Assembly: GCA_013821525.1 (NCBI GenBank)
Contig: JACDGR010000157.1
Coordinates: forward strand, 1-7,556
From: Actinomycetota bacterium
GTDB taxonomy: Bacteria; Actinomycetota; Thermoleophilia; Gaiellales; Gaiellaceae
Reading direction: 5' to 3'
Length of the DNA: 7,556 bases
The position numbers and the translations under genes are program-made. Positions 1 to 5,851 of this stretch are shown piece after piece. The notes under the pieces were generated by a model. It ran no database searches. It saw only the letters and a program-made list of their open reading frames with translations, and was not told the DNA's origin. Every line of letters begins with the position of its first letter. The stretch's first letter is position 1.

Positions 1-434
1 ATCTCTACGGCCCACGCGACAACTTTGATCTCACCTCCTCGCACGTCATCCCGGCCCTGATCCGCAAGATGAACCGCGCGCGTGGCGAGGTCGTACTGTG
101 GGGCGATGGAACACCGACGCGCGAATTCCTCTACGTCGACGACTGCGCGGAAGGTCTGGTGCTCGCAGCCAAACGCTACGACGGCGCCGACCCTGTCAAC
201 CTCGGAACCGGTGTCGAGACGTCGATTCGCGAGCTGGCAGAGACGATCGCCGAGTTGACGGGGTTCGACGGAGATCTCACCTGGGACACATCGATGCCAA
301 ACGGACAACCGCGCCGCCAGCTCGACGCGTCGCGCGCCACCGAGCTCTTCGGCTTCCGTGCCGGTACGCCGCTGCGAGCGGGACTGGAAAGGACGATCGC
401 CTGGTACCGCGCGAATTCTCCCGTTCCGGCCTGA
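1..434 (+). CDS. GDP-L-fucose synthase-like NDP-sugar epimerase/reductase, C-terminal part
   Basis: This is the 3' part of an extended short-chain dehydrogenase, open at the window start; codons begin at base 3 and 143 residues are visible. Such enzymes epimerise and reduce GDP-4-keto-6-deoxymannose to GDP-L-fucose in the cytoplasm, supplying sugar for surface polysaccharides. Visible evidence: it begins with LYGPRDNF, the conserved segment after the catalytic Tyr-Lys of this family. SSHVIPALIRK, then GDGTPTREFLYVDDCAEG, then the late PNGQPRRQLDASRA stretch follow in the order typical of GDP-fucose synthases. The Rossmann NADP-binding part and the Tyr-x3-Lys site lie upstream and cannot be checked. 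Family members are about 310-320 residues, so slightly more than half is missing. A related NDP-sugar 4-epimerase is the alternative, but the Pro-Asn-Gly-x-Pro-Arg motif favours fucose synthase. The stop is followed at once by a membrane-protein frame. Confidence 0.85.
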   Translation, partial: LYGPRDNFDLTSSHVIPALIRKMNRARGEVVLWGDGTPTREFLYVDDCAEGLVLAAKRYDGADPVNLGTGVETSIRELAETIAELTGFDGDLTWDTSMPNGQPRRQLDASRATELFGFRAGTPLRAGLERTIAWYRANSPVPA

Positions 435-1123
435 TCCCCGCGAGCATCGCCGCGCTCGAGGTTGCGGTCGTCGCGGCGCTGGCCGCCGCGTACGGGACGG
501 ACGGCCCGGTCTCCACGGCCGCTGCGCTGCTGCTCGCACCCCTCGCAGTGCTCGCAACCTGGCGTCTCGCCGGACGCCTGGGCGGGAAGCGGTTCGCAAC
601 CGCTGCAGCGATGGTCTACGTGCTGCTCCCGGCGCTCGCGGCCAGCTCGATGCTCGGCACCTACCGCAGCACCTTCGTGCACGGTGCCGTTCCGGACCTC
701 GTGGGACTGCGTGCGACGCCGTGGTTCGCGGCCGCGGTGGCGATCGCCATCGCAGCGAGCGTGCTGCCGGTCAACTTCGTCTTGCTCGCAGTCGGCGTGC
801 CGATCCTGACCCACGGCTGGGGTGATCTCGCGGCGATCCGCATCGGGCTGCACGAGACAGCTTGGAGCATCGCGATGCTCGAATGGCTGATCGCTGCTTC
901 CATCCTCGGCGCCTGGCGGCGCTCGTGGGTGCGTGCGCTCGGTCTCGCAGGCTGGCTCGCATTTGCGATCGGCCATGCGGCACGCCAAGGATATGACGGC
1001 GCAGCCTTCTGGCAATCGCTCGCGATCGCGACCCCCGCGATCGCGGTCCTGGTCAGCTCACTGTGGTTTCTGGTGCCACAGCTGCGCCCGGCTCCGGAAC
1101 CCGGGCCGACGCGAGCTCGCTGA
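431..1123 (+). CDS. Unrecognised polytopic membrane protein
   Basis: I do not recognise this family. From the end of the sugar epimerase to the stop at 1121-1123 the frame encodes a strongly hydrophobic protein of about 230 residues. Counted from base 431, likely membrane segments lie near residues 3-21, 27-46, 55-74, 98-126 (one or two passes), 142-161, 165-183 and 196-216. Basic loops such as WRLAGRLGGKR and WRRSWVR separate them, and the tail is Pro/Arg-rich. The repeated Ala/Leu/Val helices and the loop GTYRSTFVHGAVPDLVG resemble multi-pass GT-C transferases, but no catalytic motif is visible and the protein is much shorter than those enzymes. The start is unresolved: there is no ATG, GTG or TTG near the epimerase stop, so I use the CTG at 431 that overlaps it. 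A GTG at 548 and an ATG at 611 are in frame but would discard one or two helices. Location suggests a surface-glycan role (inference). Confidence 0.6.
   Translation: MIPASIAALEVAVVAALAAAYGTDGPVSTAAALLLAPLAVLATWRLAGRLGGKRFATAAAMVYVLLPALAASSMLGTYRSTFVHGAVPDLVGLRATPWFAAAVAIAIAASVLPVNFVLLAVGVPILTHGWGDLAAIRIGLHETAWSIAMLEWLIAASILGAWRRSWVRALGLAGWLAFAIGHAARQGYDGAAFWQSLAIATPAIAVLVSSLWFLVPQLRPAPEPGPTRAR
1021..1045. repeat. Ten-base perfect hairpin just past the DUF2304 stop
   Basis: CGCGATCGCG occurs at 1021-1030 and again at 1036-1045. Each copy is its own reverse complement, so together they can form a 10-base-pair stem with a 5-base loop (1031-1035). The structure lies 8 bases beyond the stop codon of the minus-strand DUF2304 gene and inside the last membrane helix of the plus-strand gene, where it encodes Ala-Ile-Ala twice. 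It has no T-run on either side, so it is not a classical intrinsic terminator. It could shield the 3' end of the minus-strand transcript, or simply reflect repeated GCG ATC GCG codons. Confidence 0.45.
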
Positions 1124-1472
1124 GCTCGAGCTCCAGCAGGGCCACGCGCTGGGCGAGGATCACGTTCTGATCCGTCACCTTCGAGAGCACCGTCGAATAG
1201 TGGAGCAGCACGGCGAGAACGAAGAGCAGCGCGACCGCGAAGAGCACGGCGGGCGGATAGGTCTGGACGCCCACCCAGCCCGCGATCGTGTTCAGCCCAC
1301 CCCGCCAGGCGGAGAGCGCGAGCAGGACGAGCCCGGTCAGCAACCAGAGCAGGGCGTATCGCTCACGGAGCCGCCGCGAGCGAATCAGCTCGAAGACGAC
1401 CACCAGGAGCAGAAGCGAGGCGATCGTCGCGGCGATCGAGACTTTCAGCGGCGTCCCTGCGACTGCAAGCAT
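1053..1472 (-). CDS. DUF2304 small membrane protein
   Basis: This is a 139-residue DUF2304 protein. The family has no assigned biochemical function and its genes are often found beside GT2 dolichyl-phosphate-mannose-synthase-like genes, as here. Visible features: membrane helices near residues 11-29, 39-55 and 73-91; the family hallmark RRLRERYALLWLL at 33-45 between helices 1 and 2; a YPP turn at 72-74 before helix 3; then an amphipathic, probably coiled-coil stretch at about 97-121 and a Pro/Ala tail. I chose the ATG at 1472-1470 because GGAGG at 1484-1480 lies 7 bases before it; the GTG at 1475 is only 4 bases away. The start shares one base with the upstream stop (TGATG), implying coupled translation. 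Its 3' end overlaps the plus-strand membrane gene by 71 bases. It probably anchors or assists the GT2 enzyme at the membrane (inference). Confidence 0.85.
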   Translation of the reverse strand: MLAVAGTPLKVSIAATIASLLLLVVVFELIRSRRLRERYALLWLLTGLVLLALSAWRGGLNTIAGWVGVQTYPPAVLFAVALLFVLAVLLHYSTVLSKVTDQNVILAQRVALLELELSELASARVPEPGAAVAPETTVS

Positions 1473-2185
1473 CACGCATCCTCCAGCGGTGTCGTTCGGC
1501 GGCGGAGCGCGCCGATCAGGATCGCGAGCATCACCTTCGCCATGTAATACACCGTGCGGACGCCGCGGATCGAGGAACGTCCGGCTGCACGCTCGCGCAT
1601 GCGCACCGGTAACTCGACGAGTCGCAGCCGGCTCTTGTGCAGCATCAAGGCTGCCTCCACCTCCGGGTAATCGTGCGGGTAGTCGGCTGCAAACAGCTCG
1701 ATCGCTTTCCTGTCGAGCACCTGAAACCCGCTCGTCGTGTCGGTGACGTGTTGCTTCGTCAACGCGGAGACGGTGCGGGCAAGGATGCGGATGCCGATGC
1801 GCCGCGAGGGGGATGAGCGATAGCCGTCCGACCCGGCGAACCGCGAGCCGACACAGATGTCAGCCGTGCCCGCCCTCACCGCGGCGATCAGCGGCTGGAG
1901 CTCGGCCGGGTCGTGCTGTCCGTCGCCGTCGATACGTGCGACAAGCATGTAGCCGTGTTCGGCCGCGTAACGGAAACCAGTCTGAACAGCGCCGCCGATG
2001 CCGAGGTTGAACGGCAGAGTGACGACGCGCGCGCCGTGCGCTCGCGCAGTGGCCGCGGTCTGGTCGTGCGAGGCGTCGTCGACGACGAGCACGTCGAACG
2101 TCGGGTCAAACGCCTTGATCTCGTCGACGACGGCTCCGATCGCACCCTCCTCGTTGTACGCCGGGACGATCGCGAGCTTCTTCAC
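1472..2185 (-). CDS. GT2 glycosyltransferase, dolichyl-phosphate mannose synthase type
   Basis: This 237-residue family 2 glycosyltransferase most likely moves a sugar from a nucleotide donor to a polyprenyl-phosphate carrier on the cytoplasmic face of the membrane. Visible motifs in order: PAYNEE (8-13), VVDDAS (34-39), NLGIGGAVQTG (60-70), the metal-binding DGDGQHDP (86-93), CVGSRF (111-116), TSGFQ (151-155) and a late YPEVE acid motif (173-177). This set is the DPM1-like DPG synthase signature. The C-terminus has a hydrophobic patch (213-226) but no two-helix membrane anchor, so the adjacent DUF2304 protein may supply membrane attachment (inference). The GTG start at 2185-2183 is set by GGAG seven bases upstream and by the first residues MKKLAIVPAYNEE; the open frame runs further upstream to 2449 but that part lies inside the preceding gene. 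The start overlaps the preceding stop by four bases (GTGA). The exact sugar cannot be read from sequence. Confidence 0.9.
   Translation of the reverse strand: MKKLAIVPAYNEEGAIGAVVDEIKAFDPTFDVLVVDDASHDQTAATARAHGARVVTLPFNLGIGGAVQTGFRYAAEHGYMLVARIDGDGQHDPAELQPLIAAVRAGTADICVGSRFAGSDGYRSSPSRRIGIRILARTVSALTKQHVTDTTSGFQVLDRKAIELFAADYPHDYPEVEAALMLHKSRLRLVELPVRMRERAAGRSSIRGVRTVYYMAKVMLAILIGALRRRTTPLEDA
1480..1484 (-). promoter_or_regulatory. Shine-Dalgarno GGAGG for the DUF2304 gene
   Basis: GGAGG read on the minus strand lies inside the last codons of the GT2 gene. It is 7 bases before ATG 1472-1470 and 4 bases before GTG 1475-1473, which favours the ATG as start. Confidence 0.6.
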
Positions 2186-3381
2186 GCAAGCACTCCGATG
2201 TCGACCAGCGACAACAGCTGGCGCGCGCGATGTCGATACGTGTGCTCGTCGAGAACCCGCTCGCGTGCTCGGCGTCCCATCACTTCGGCCTGAGCGGGAT
2301 CCGCGAGCAAGCTGCGATACGCATCGATCGCCTCGTCGGCGTCGTTGACGATCAGCAACTCCGATCCCGGCTCGAACCACCGCTCGAGGCCGTTGTACGG
2401 GTTGGAGACGATCGCCGCGCCGGCGGATGCGAGCTCGAACGGGCGACATGACGACGACGCGTGCACGGTTGCGTGTGACCGCCGCGTGATGCAGAGGTTC
2501 ACGCGCGCAGCGGAGATCGCGCGCGCAAAGACGTTGAACGGTATGTCACCGACCATTCGCGCGGTGCCGGTGTCGGCCCGGAAGTCGCGGCCGCCGAGCG
2601 CAAAGTCGACGTCGGGGAGCGCACGGGACGGTACGCCGACCATCGCCTCCATCCAGTCGCGGCGGAACTTGTCGCCGTACCCGTAGAAGAGCACGTCCAT
2701 CTCCTTGTCGACCGTCTGCGGCGCGAAGAACTCCGGGTCGGCGCCCCAGAAGATCGCTTCAGCACGTCGCGCACCGAGCTCGCGCAGCCGATCGAGGCCA
2801 CCTTCGGAGTTGGAGACGAGCAAGTCGTATTCAGAGGGATCGGCGTCGTGGTACCAGTTGAATCCGGTGTCCATGCCGCCGAACTCCGGCAGGCTCATCG
2901 GCACGTCGCCGTCGTAGAAGACAACGGGGATGCCGTAGCGCTCGCGCAGGTACGTCGGGATGCCCCGCAGGTGGGCCATCGGCACCGTGAAGACGACGAT
3001 CGCGTCCGGCCGCTCGCGCTCGACGAGCGCATCGAGATGCTTCTTCCACCGAGGGGTCACCCAGCGCCAGATCACCTCGCGTGTCATCCGGTCGCCGAGA
3101 CCGTCCTCTGGACTCTCTTCGGCCCGCCGCAGGTACCGGTCGCCTTTCAGCTTGGCGACCGCATCGCGCGCTCGCGCGAACGACTCACCTTCGACGAATG
3201 TCGGGTTCGGCGCCGTGCGCCACCACGGCGACTCGATCGACCGGCCGCGGTAGGGCGTGACGACAAGGTCGACACCCTCTTCATACATCCCCTTCCAGAG
3301 CTGCCACCACGCTGGGGTGCAGCCGTACCGAAAGTCGAGGTCGACCGCGGATGCGACGGCGAGGATCTTCGGTGTGCGCAT
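2182..3381 (-). CDS. CgeB-like glycosyltransferase (GT4-type, GT-B fold)
   Basis: This 399-residue protein looks like a CgeB-type transferase with a two-Rossmann GT-B fold. N-terminal half: MRTPKILAVAS start strand, DAIVVFTVPMAHLRG (126-140), then GIPVVFYDGDVP (150-161) and YDLLVSNSEGG (185-195). C-terminal half: DVLFYGYGDKFRRDW (229-243) opens the donor domain. The donor-site segment SCRPFELASAGAAIVSNPYN (311-330) is followed by FEPGSELLIVNDADEA and a final DEHTYRHRARQLL (378-390), all characteristic of the glycosyl-transferase group 1_2 (CgeB) domain. Donor and acceptor are unknown; surface-glycan assembly is inferred from the neighbouring epimerase and GT2 genes. I place the start at ATG 3381-3379, with GAGA eight bases upstream. 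An in-frame ATG at 3405 adds eight residues but lacks a ribosome site and sits in a palindrome. It is the first gene of the minus-strand operon and ends in a GTGA overlap. Confidence 0.85.
   Translation of the reverse strand: MRTPKILAVASAVDLDFRYGCTPAWWQLWKGMYEEGVDLVVTPYRGRSIESPWWRTAPNPTFVEGESFARARDAVAKLKGDRYLRRAEESPEDGLGDRMTREVIWRWVTPRWKKHLDALVERERPDAIVVFTVPMAHLRGIPTYLRERYGIPVVFYDGDVPMSLPEFGGMDTGFNWYHDADPSEYDLLVSNSEGGLDRLRELGARRAEAIFWGADPEFFAPQTVDKEMDVLFYGYGDKFRRDWMEAMVGVPSRALPDVDFALGGRDFRADTGTARMVGDIPFNVFARAISAARVNLCITRRSHATVHASSSCRPFELASAGAAIVSNPYNGLERWFEPGSELLIVNDADEAIDAYRSLLADPAQAEVMGRRARERVLDEHTYRHRARQLLSLVDIGVLA
2193..2196 (-). promoter_or_regulatory. Shine-Dalgarno GGAG for the GT2 gene
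   Basis: GGAG on the minus strand lies 7 bases before the GTG start at 2185-2183, inside the last codons of the CgeB-like gene. It decides the short start of the GT2 gene against the longer open frame. Confidence 0.6.
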
Positions 3382-3404
3382 GCCGGAAGTCTCGCAGAGC
3401 GCCA

Positions 3405-3418
3405 TTACGGCGCCGTAA
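3405..3418. promoter_or_regulatory. Perfect 14-base palindrome, candidate operator
   Basis: TTACGGCGCCGTAA is perfectly self-complementary. It lies 24-37 bases upstream of the preferred start of the CgeB-like gene and just touches the alternative ATG at 3405. The TTAC...GTAA layout is like operators bound by dimeric TetR-type repressors (established pattern). No regulator gene is present in the window, so the assignment to regulation is inference. Confidence 0.35.
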
Positions 3419-3457
3419 GGGGGCTAGTGGGTAGGTGGGCGGGCCGCGCTTAAACGG

Positions 3458-3471
3458 TGTGAAGTGTCACA
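3458..3471. promoter_or_regulatory. TGTGA-N4-TCACA inverted repeat, possible CRP-like site
   Basis: TGTGA and TCACA flank AGTG. The spacer is 4 bases, not the 6 of a classical CRP site. Shifted by two bases the same stretch reads GTG-N8-CAC (3457-3470), which does have CRP spacing but with weaker flanks. It lies about 77 bases upstream of the CgeB-like start, in a non-coding gap. Confidence 0.25.
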
Positions 3472-3487
3472 GGGGCTGGCTAAGAGG

Positions 3488-3511
3488 CCTTAACCGACCG
3501 CCGGGGTTAGG
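3488..3511. repeat. Short inverted repeat TAACC / GGTTA
   Basis: TAACC (3491-3495) and GGTTA (3505-3509) are inverted copies around a 9-base GC-rich centre. One wobble pair and one further pair extend the stem to seven. No T-run follows on either strand. Function is unknown. Confidence 0.25.
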
Positions 3512-3532
3512 TGGAGGGTCTCGTGCCAACGC

Positions 3533-3556
3533 CTAAAATTTGGCCGTCGGTCGGCC
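3533..3556 (-). terminator. Possible weak intrinsic terminator of the DUF347 operon
   Basis: Read on the minus strand, GGCCG-ACCGA-CGGCC (3556-3542) forms a 5-base-pair GC stem followed by AAATTTTA. It lies 67 bases after the last stop of the minus-strand operon, where a terminator is expected. The stem is short and the T-run is only four bases, so this is tentative. Confidence 0.3.
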
Positions 3557-3622
3557 CACGAGGAATGTTGGGTCGGCCGTTGCGGGCGCTGCGCGGCCGC
3601 GACATTGCCCTTTGGTGATGGG

Positions 3623-3862
3623 TCAGAATGCCGATCGCACCTGCTTGACATTGGCGTCGGCGGACTGTCGGTCGTCGATCTGATCGACGGTCTGCCCCAG
3701 CAGTCGCGGCTTCGACTGGGCCGCCTGCTGGTCGAAGTCGGTGAAGGCACGCAGCGGCTCGCCGCCGGCGATGCCGTGGAGGGTCACGAGCTGACGGTCG
3801 TAGACGGCGCTCAACGCGCTCCGCTGGCTTGTCGTGGTCGGCTCGCTCACCGAGCGAATCAC
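3623..3862 (-). CDS. Unrecognised 79-residue protein, last gene of DUF347 operon
   Basis: I do not recognise this protein. It is soluble-looking, polar and rich in Gln, Asp and Ser, with no signal peptide or membrane helix. Its middle and end (YDRQLVTLHGIAGG, FTDFDQQAAQ, LLGQTVDQIDDRQ) look mostly helical. The support for a real gene is contextual. Codons in this frame have the strong third-position G/C bias of the genome, whereas the opposite-strand frame reads as a mirror image. A GTG at 3862-3860 also overlaps the preceding stop as GTGA, the same junction used elsewhere in these operons. A TTG at 3880 would give an 85-residue form with a 22-base overlap. Neither start has a convincing ribosome site, which suits translational coupling. 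It could be an accessory protein of the stress-domain pair, or the residue of a longer gene. Confidence 0.5.
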   Translation of the reverse strand: MIRSVSEPTTTSQRSALSAVYDRQLVTLHGIAGGEPLRAFTDFDQQAAQSKPRLLGQTVDQIDDRQSADANVKQVRSAF

Positions 3863-4320
3863 GTCTGTGCGCTCGGCCAATTGATTGAGGTGGCCTCGAC
3901 GGTCGTCAATGGCCGGCCGAGGGTCGCCACTCTTCGCGGCAGGTCGACATGGAGCCAGTGCGAGGCAGTGTGGTGAAGCGTCGACAGAATGATCTCGTCG
4001 TAGTGATTGGCGAGGAGGGCCTCCTCGATTGCGTCCATGGGGTCATGGCGAATCGAGACTGAACCTTCGATCGATACACCTGACGCCGATACCAACAGCG
4101 GGAGTGCGAGGGAGAGCATCTGGCGTCCGCTCTCCTGCACCCGTCTCCGTTCTGCCGGAGTGACCGAGGCGTGCTCCGCCGGACTGGGGAGCAGCAAATG
4201 AAACCGGGCTGGGCTCCGCGCGGCACGTGCACGCACCGCTTCTATCAGGGCCGGAGTCGCGGTGGTCTCGTTGGCGACTACGAGAACGCGGGCAACTGTC
4301 GACTTTGGAAGTACCGTCAC
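3859..4320 (-). CDS. Stand-alone universal-stress-like domain protein
   Basis: This 153-residue protein is a divergent universal-stress-type alpha/beta domain. Visible features: first strand and loop VARVLVVANETT (9-20), RARAARSPARFHLLLP (30-45), a conserved EGSVSIRHDPMDAIEEAL block (85-102), and the C-terminal YDEIILSTL (107-115) followed by SHWLHVDLPRRVATLGRPLTTVEA. In classical UspA proteins a G-x2-G-x9-G-S/T loop binds ATP at this end; here it is replaced by SHWL-x2-DLP, so ATP binding cannot be assumed. It aligns without gaps over about 133 residues to the C-terminal domain of the upstream fusion protein, with roughly 55-60 % identity by hand count, so one arose by duplication of the other. 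The GTG start at 4320-4318 overlaps the preceding stop as GTGA and has only a poor ribosome site. It may pair with the membrane-tethered copy as a heterodimer (inference). Confidence 0.75.
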   Translation of the reverse strand: MTVLPKSTVARVLVVANETTATPALIEAVRARAARSPARFHLLLPSPAEHASVTPAERRRVQESGRQMLSLALPLLVSASGVSIEGSVSIRHDPMDAIEEALLANHYDEIILSTLHHTASHWLHVDLPRRVATLGRPLTTVEATSINWPSAQT

Positions 4321-5570
4321 TCCGTTCGTGCGGAGCCGACGTCCGGATCCTGTCCATCCCGCCCGCGTTGCGGCGCGGTCACTGTCGTCACCGGAATCCC
4401 AAGGCGTGCGATGCGGCCCGGCAGGTCGGCTCTCAGCCAGTGTGAGACATGCAACGGCAGTGTGGAGAGAATCACCTCGTGAAATCCGCCGTCGTGTAGC
4501 GCCTCTTCGATCGCGTCCATGGGATCATGACGAGAGGAGACCGAGCCTTCGACGTGTGCTCCGGCTGCCCCGTCTAGCAACGGCAGGGCGAGCGCGAGCA
4601 TGTTTTCGGCTTCGAGATGATGACGGCGGCGCTCCCCGTCGGTGATTTCGGCGTGTGGGGCGGCGTTCGGGACGAGCAGATGGAAGGTGGCGGGCGTCCG
4701 CGCAGCTCGTTCGCGTATCGCGTCGAACAGCGGCGGCGAAGCTGCGGTCTGATTGGCCGCCACGAGCACCTGGGCATGTGGTTCGGGGTGGTAGGCGGCG
4801 ATCTCGGTGACGTCGCGTTTGGTCACGCTGAGGAAGGTGACGACGACCAGGATCGCGACGAGGAAGATGATGCTGGTCACGGTCGTGCCGAGGCCGAGCC
4901 CGCCGTCGTGGCGTGCTTGTGAGAGCAGGTCGCCGGTCGAGGCACCGAGCGGGCGGGTGAGGATGTAGGCGATCCAGAACGCCCAGACCGCGTTGAGTCC
5001 AAGGCGGTAGTGGAGCCCGGCGACAACGGCGATCGCGGCGGCGAACAAGACGAGTGACCAGGCGTAGCCGACCGCCAGGCGCTCAGCGGTCAGGTCGCCG
5101 GCAGCAGTGCCGAGCGCGAACGTGAAGAGCACGGCAAGCCAGTAGAAACCCTCACGGCGCGTCGTGTAGATCGTGTGGATCGAAAGCGTCCCCTCGCTCT
5201 GATACCAAACCGCGAACACGATCGCCAACACGACACTGAAGATGATCGTCGTGATCACAAGAGAGACGCCGAGATTGTCCGCGAGGTTGTCGGTGATCTG
5301 CGTACCAACCACGCTGATCAAGACGATCCCGAGCCAGTAGACGCCGGCCACGTAGCGCCTCAGCCGAAACTGCGCGATCAGCACCACGATGAGCAAGGCA
5401 CCAGTGATGAACGTCGTCTTTGTCAGCCCGAGGTTCAGGTTTCCGGCGAGATAGTCGGACGCTGTTTCACCGACCGTCGTGCAGAGGACCTTGATCACCC
5501 AGAAGTAGAGGGTGATCTCCGGGACCTTGTTCATCATCTGCCGCGCAGTGCGGCCTCGTTCGGCTTGCAT
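4317..5570 (-). CDS. DUF347/COG4705 membrane protein fused to a universal-stress-like domain
   Basis: This 417-residue protein has two parts. Residues 14-250 form a DUF347 (COG4705) membrane domain starting NKVPEITLYFWVIKVLCTTVGETASDYL. Its four repeats each carry a G-x4-D motif at the end of a helix: G34-D39, G89-D94, G154-D159 and G209-D214, with about eight membrane helices overall. The family is uncharacterised; the buried acidic residues suggest transport or ion sensing (inference). After a short linker (251-265), residues 266-398 form a universal-stress-like domain with the EGSVSSRHDPMDAIEEAL block and EVILSTL...SHWLRADLPGRI, facing the cytoplasm if the helix count is right. DUF347 proteins usually end soon after the fourth repeat at about 250-270 residues, so the fusion is unusual. 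I chose ATG 5570-5568; ATGs at 5537 and 5534 also fit, and the frame stays open to 5813 without family similarity. It is the first gene of a three-gene operon. Confidence 0.8.
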   Translation of the reverse strand: MQAERGRTARQMMNKVPEITLYFWVIKVLCTTVGETASDYLAGNLNLGLTKTTFITGALLIVVLIAQFRLRRYVAGVYWLGIVLISVVGTQITDNLADNLGVSLVITTIIFSVVLAIVFAVWYQSEGTLSIHTIYTTRREGFYWLAVLFTFALGTAAGDLTAERLAVGYAWSLVLFAAAIAVVAGLHYRLGLNAVWAFWIAYILTRPLGASTGDLLSQARHDGGLGLGTTVTSIIFLVAILVVVTFLSVTKRDVTEIAAYHPEPHAQVLVAANQTAASPPLFDAIRERAARTPATFHLLVPNAAPHAEITDGERRRHHLEAENMLALALPLLDGAAGAHVEGSVSSRHDPMDAIEEALHDGGFHEVILSTLPLHVSHWLRADLPGRIARLGIPVTTVTAPQRGRDGQDPDVGSARTE

Positions 5571-5851
5571 TGCCCCATTGTTGCGATCGGATGCTGAGGA
5601 TCGTCTGAATGCAGTACCGCCGTTCAGGCGTGAAGATTGGTTACGCAACTTTCCGAACCGCCAACCTGCACCCAAATTGATAACGGCGGCAAGGACCCAA
5701 TCGGGATGAGCGGGCGGTGAGTCCGCCAGGCGAGAATTAAGGCAAGCGCTAGCCCGAAGGTCAGCAGCTTGAAGGGCTCGTTCAGCGGTCACACCCGGTG
5801 GTGGATTACCCACAGAAGTGCATGCCGATTGCGGAATGACATGAGGTGAGC

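Noticed and set aside
98..430. Upstream extension of the membrane-protein frame
   Set aside because: Before base 431 this frame is Arg-rich, non-hydrophobic text lying over the well-recognised epimerase, so it is shadow rather than part of the protein.
176..1015. Long minus-strand frame opposite the epimerase and membrane protein
   Set aside because: Its protein is an Arg/Cys/Glu-rich mirror of the plus-strand genes with no family resemblance; the plus-strand frames have clear motifs and membrane helices.
2848..3453. 201-residue plus-strand frame opposite the CgeB-like gene
   Set aside because: It is a shadow of a recognised glycosyltransferase in GC-rich DNA, with no recognisable domain and no ribosome site.
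3550..3577. Nine-base-pair stem with two wobble pairs on the plus strand
   Set aside because: It overlaps the better placed minus-strand hairpin, has no T-run, and no plus-strand gene ends nearby.
3605..3976. 123-residue plus-strand frame opposite the 79-residue gene and the stress-domain gene
   Set aside because: It overlaps the end of the well-supported stress-domain gene on the other strand; the minus-strand frame carries the third-position GC bias and the GTGA junction.
5571..5813. N-terminal 81-residue extension of the DUF347 fusion protein
   Set aside because: The extension has no family similarity or signal, and DUF347 proteins begin near the NKVPEITLYFWVIK segment, so a start at 5570 or 5537 is more likely.
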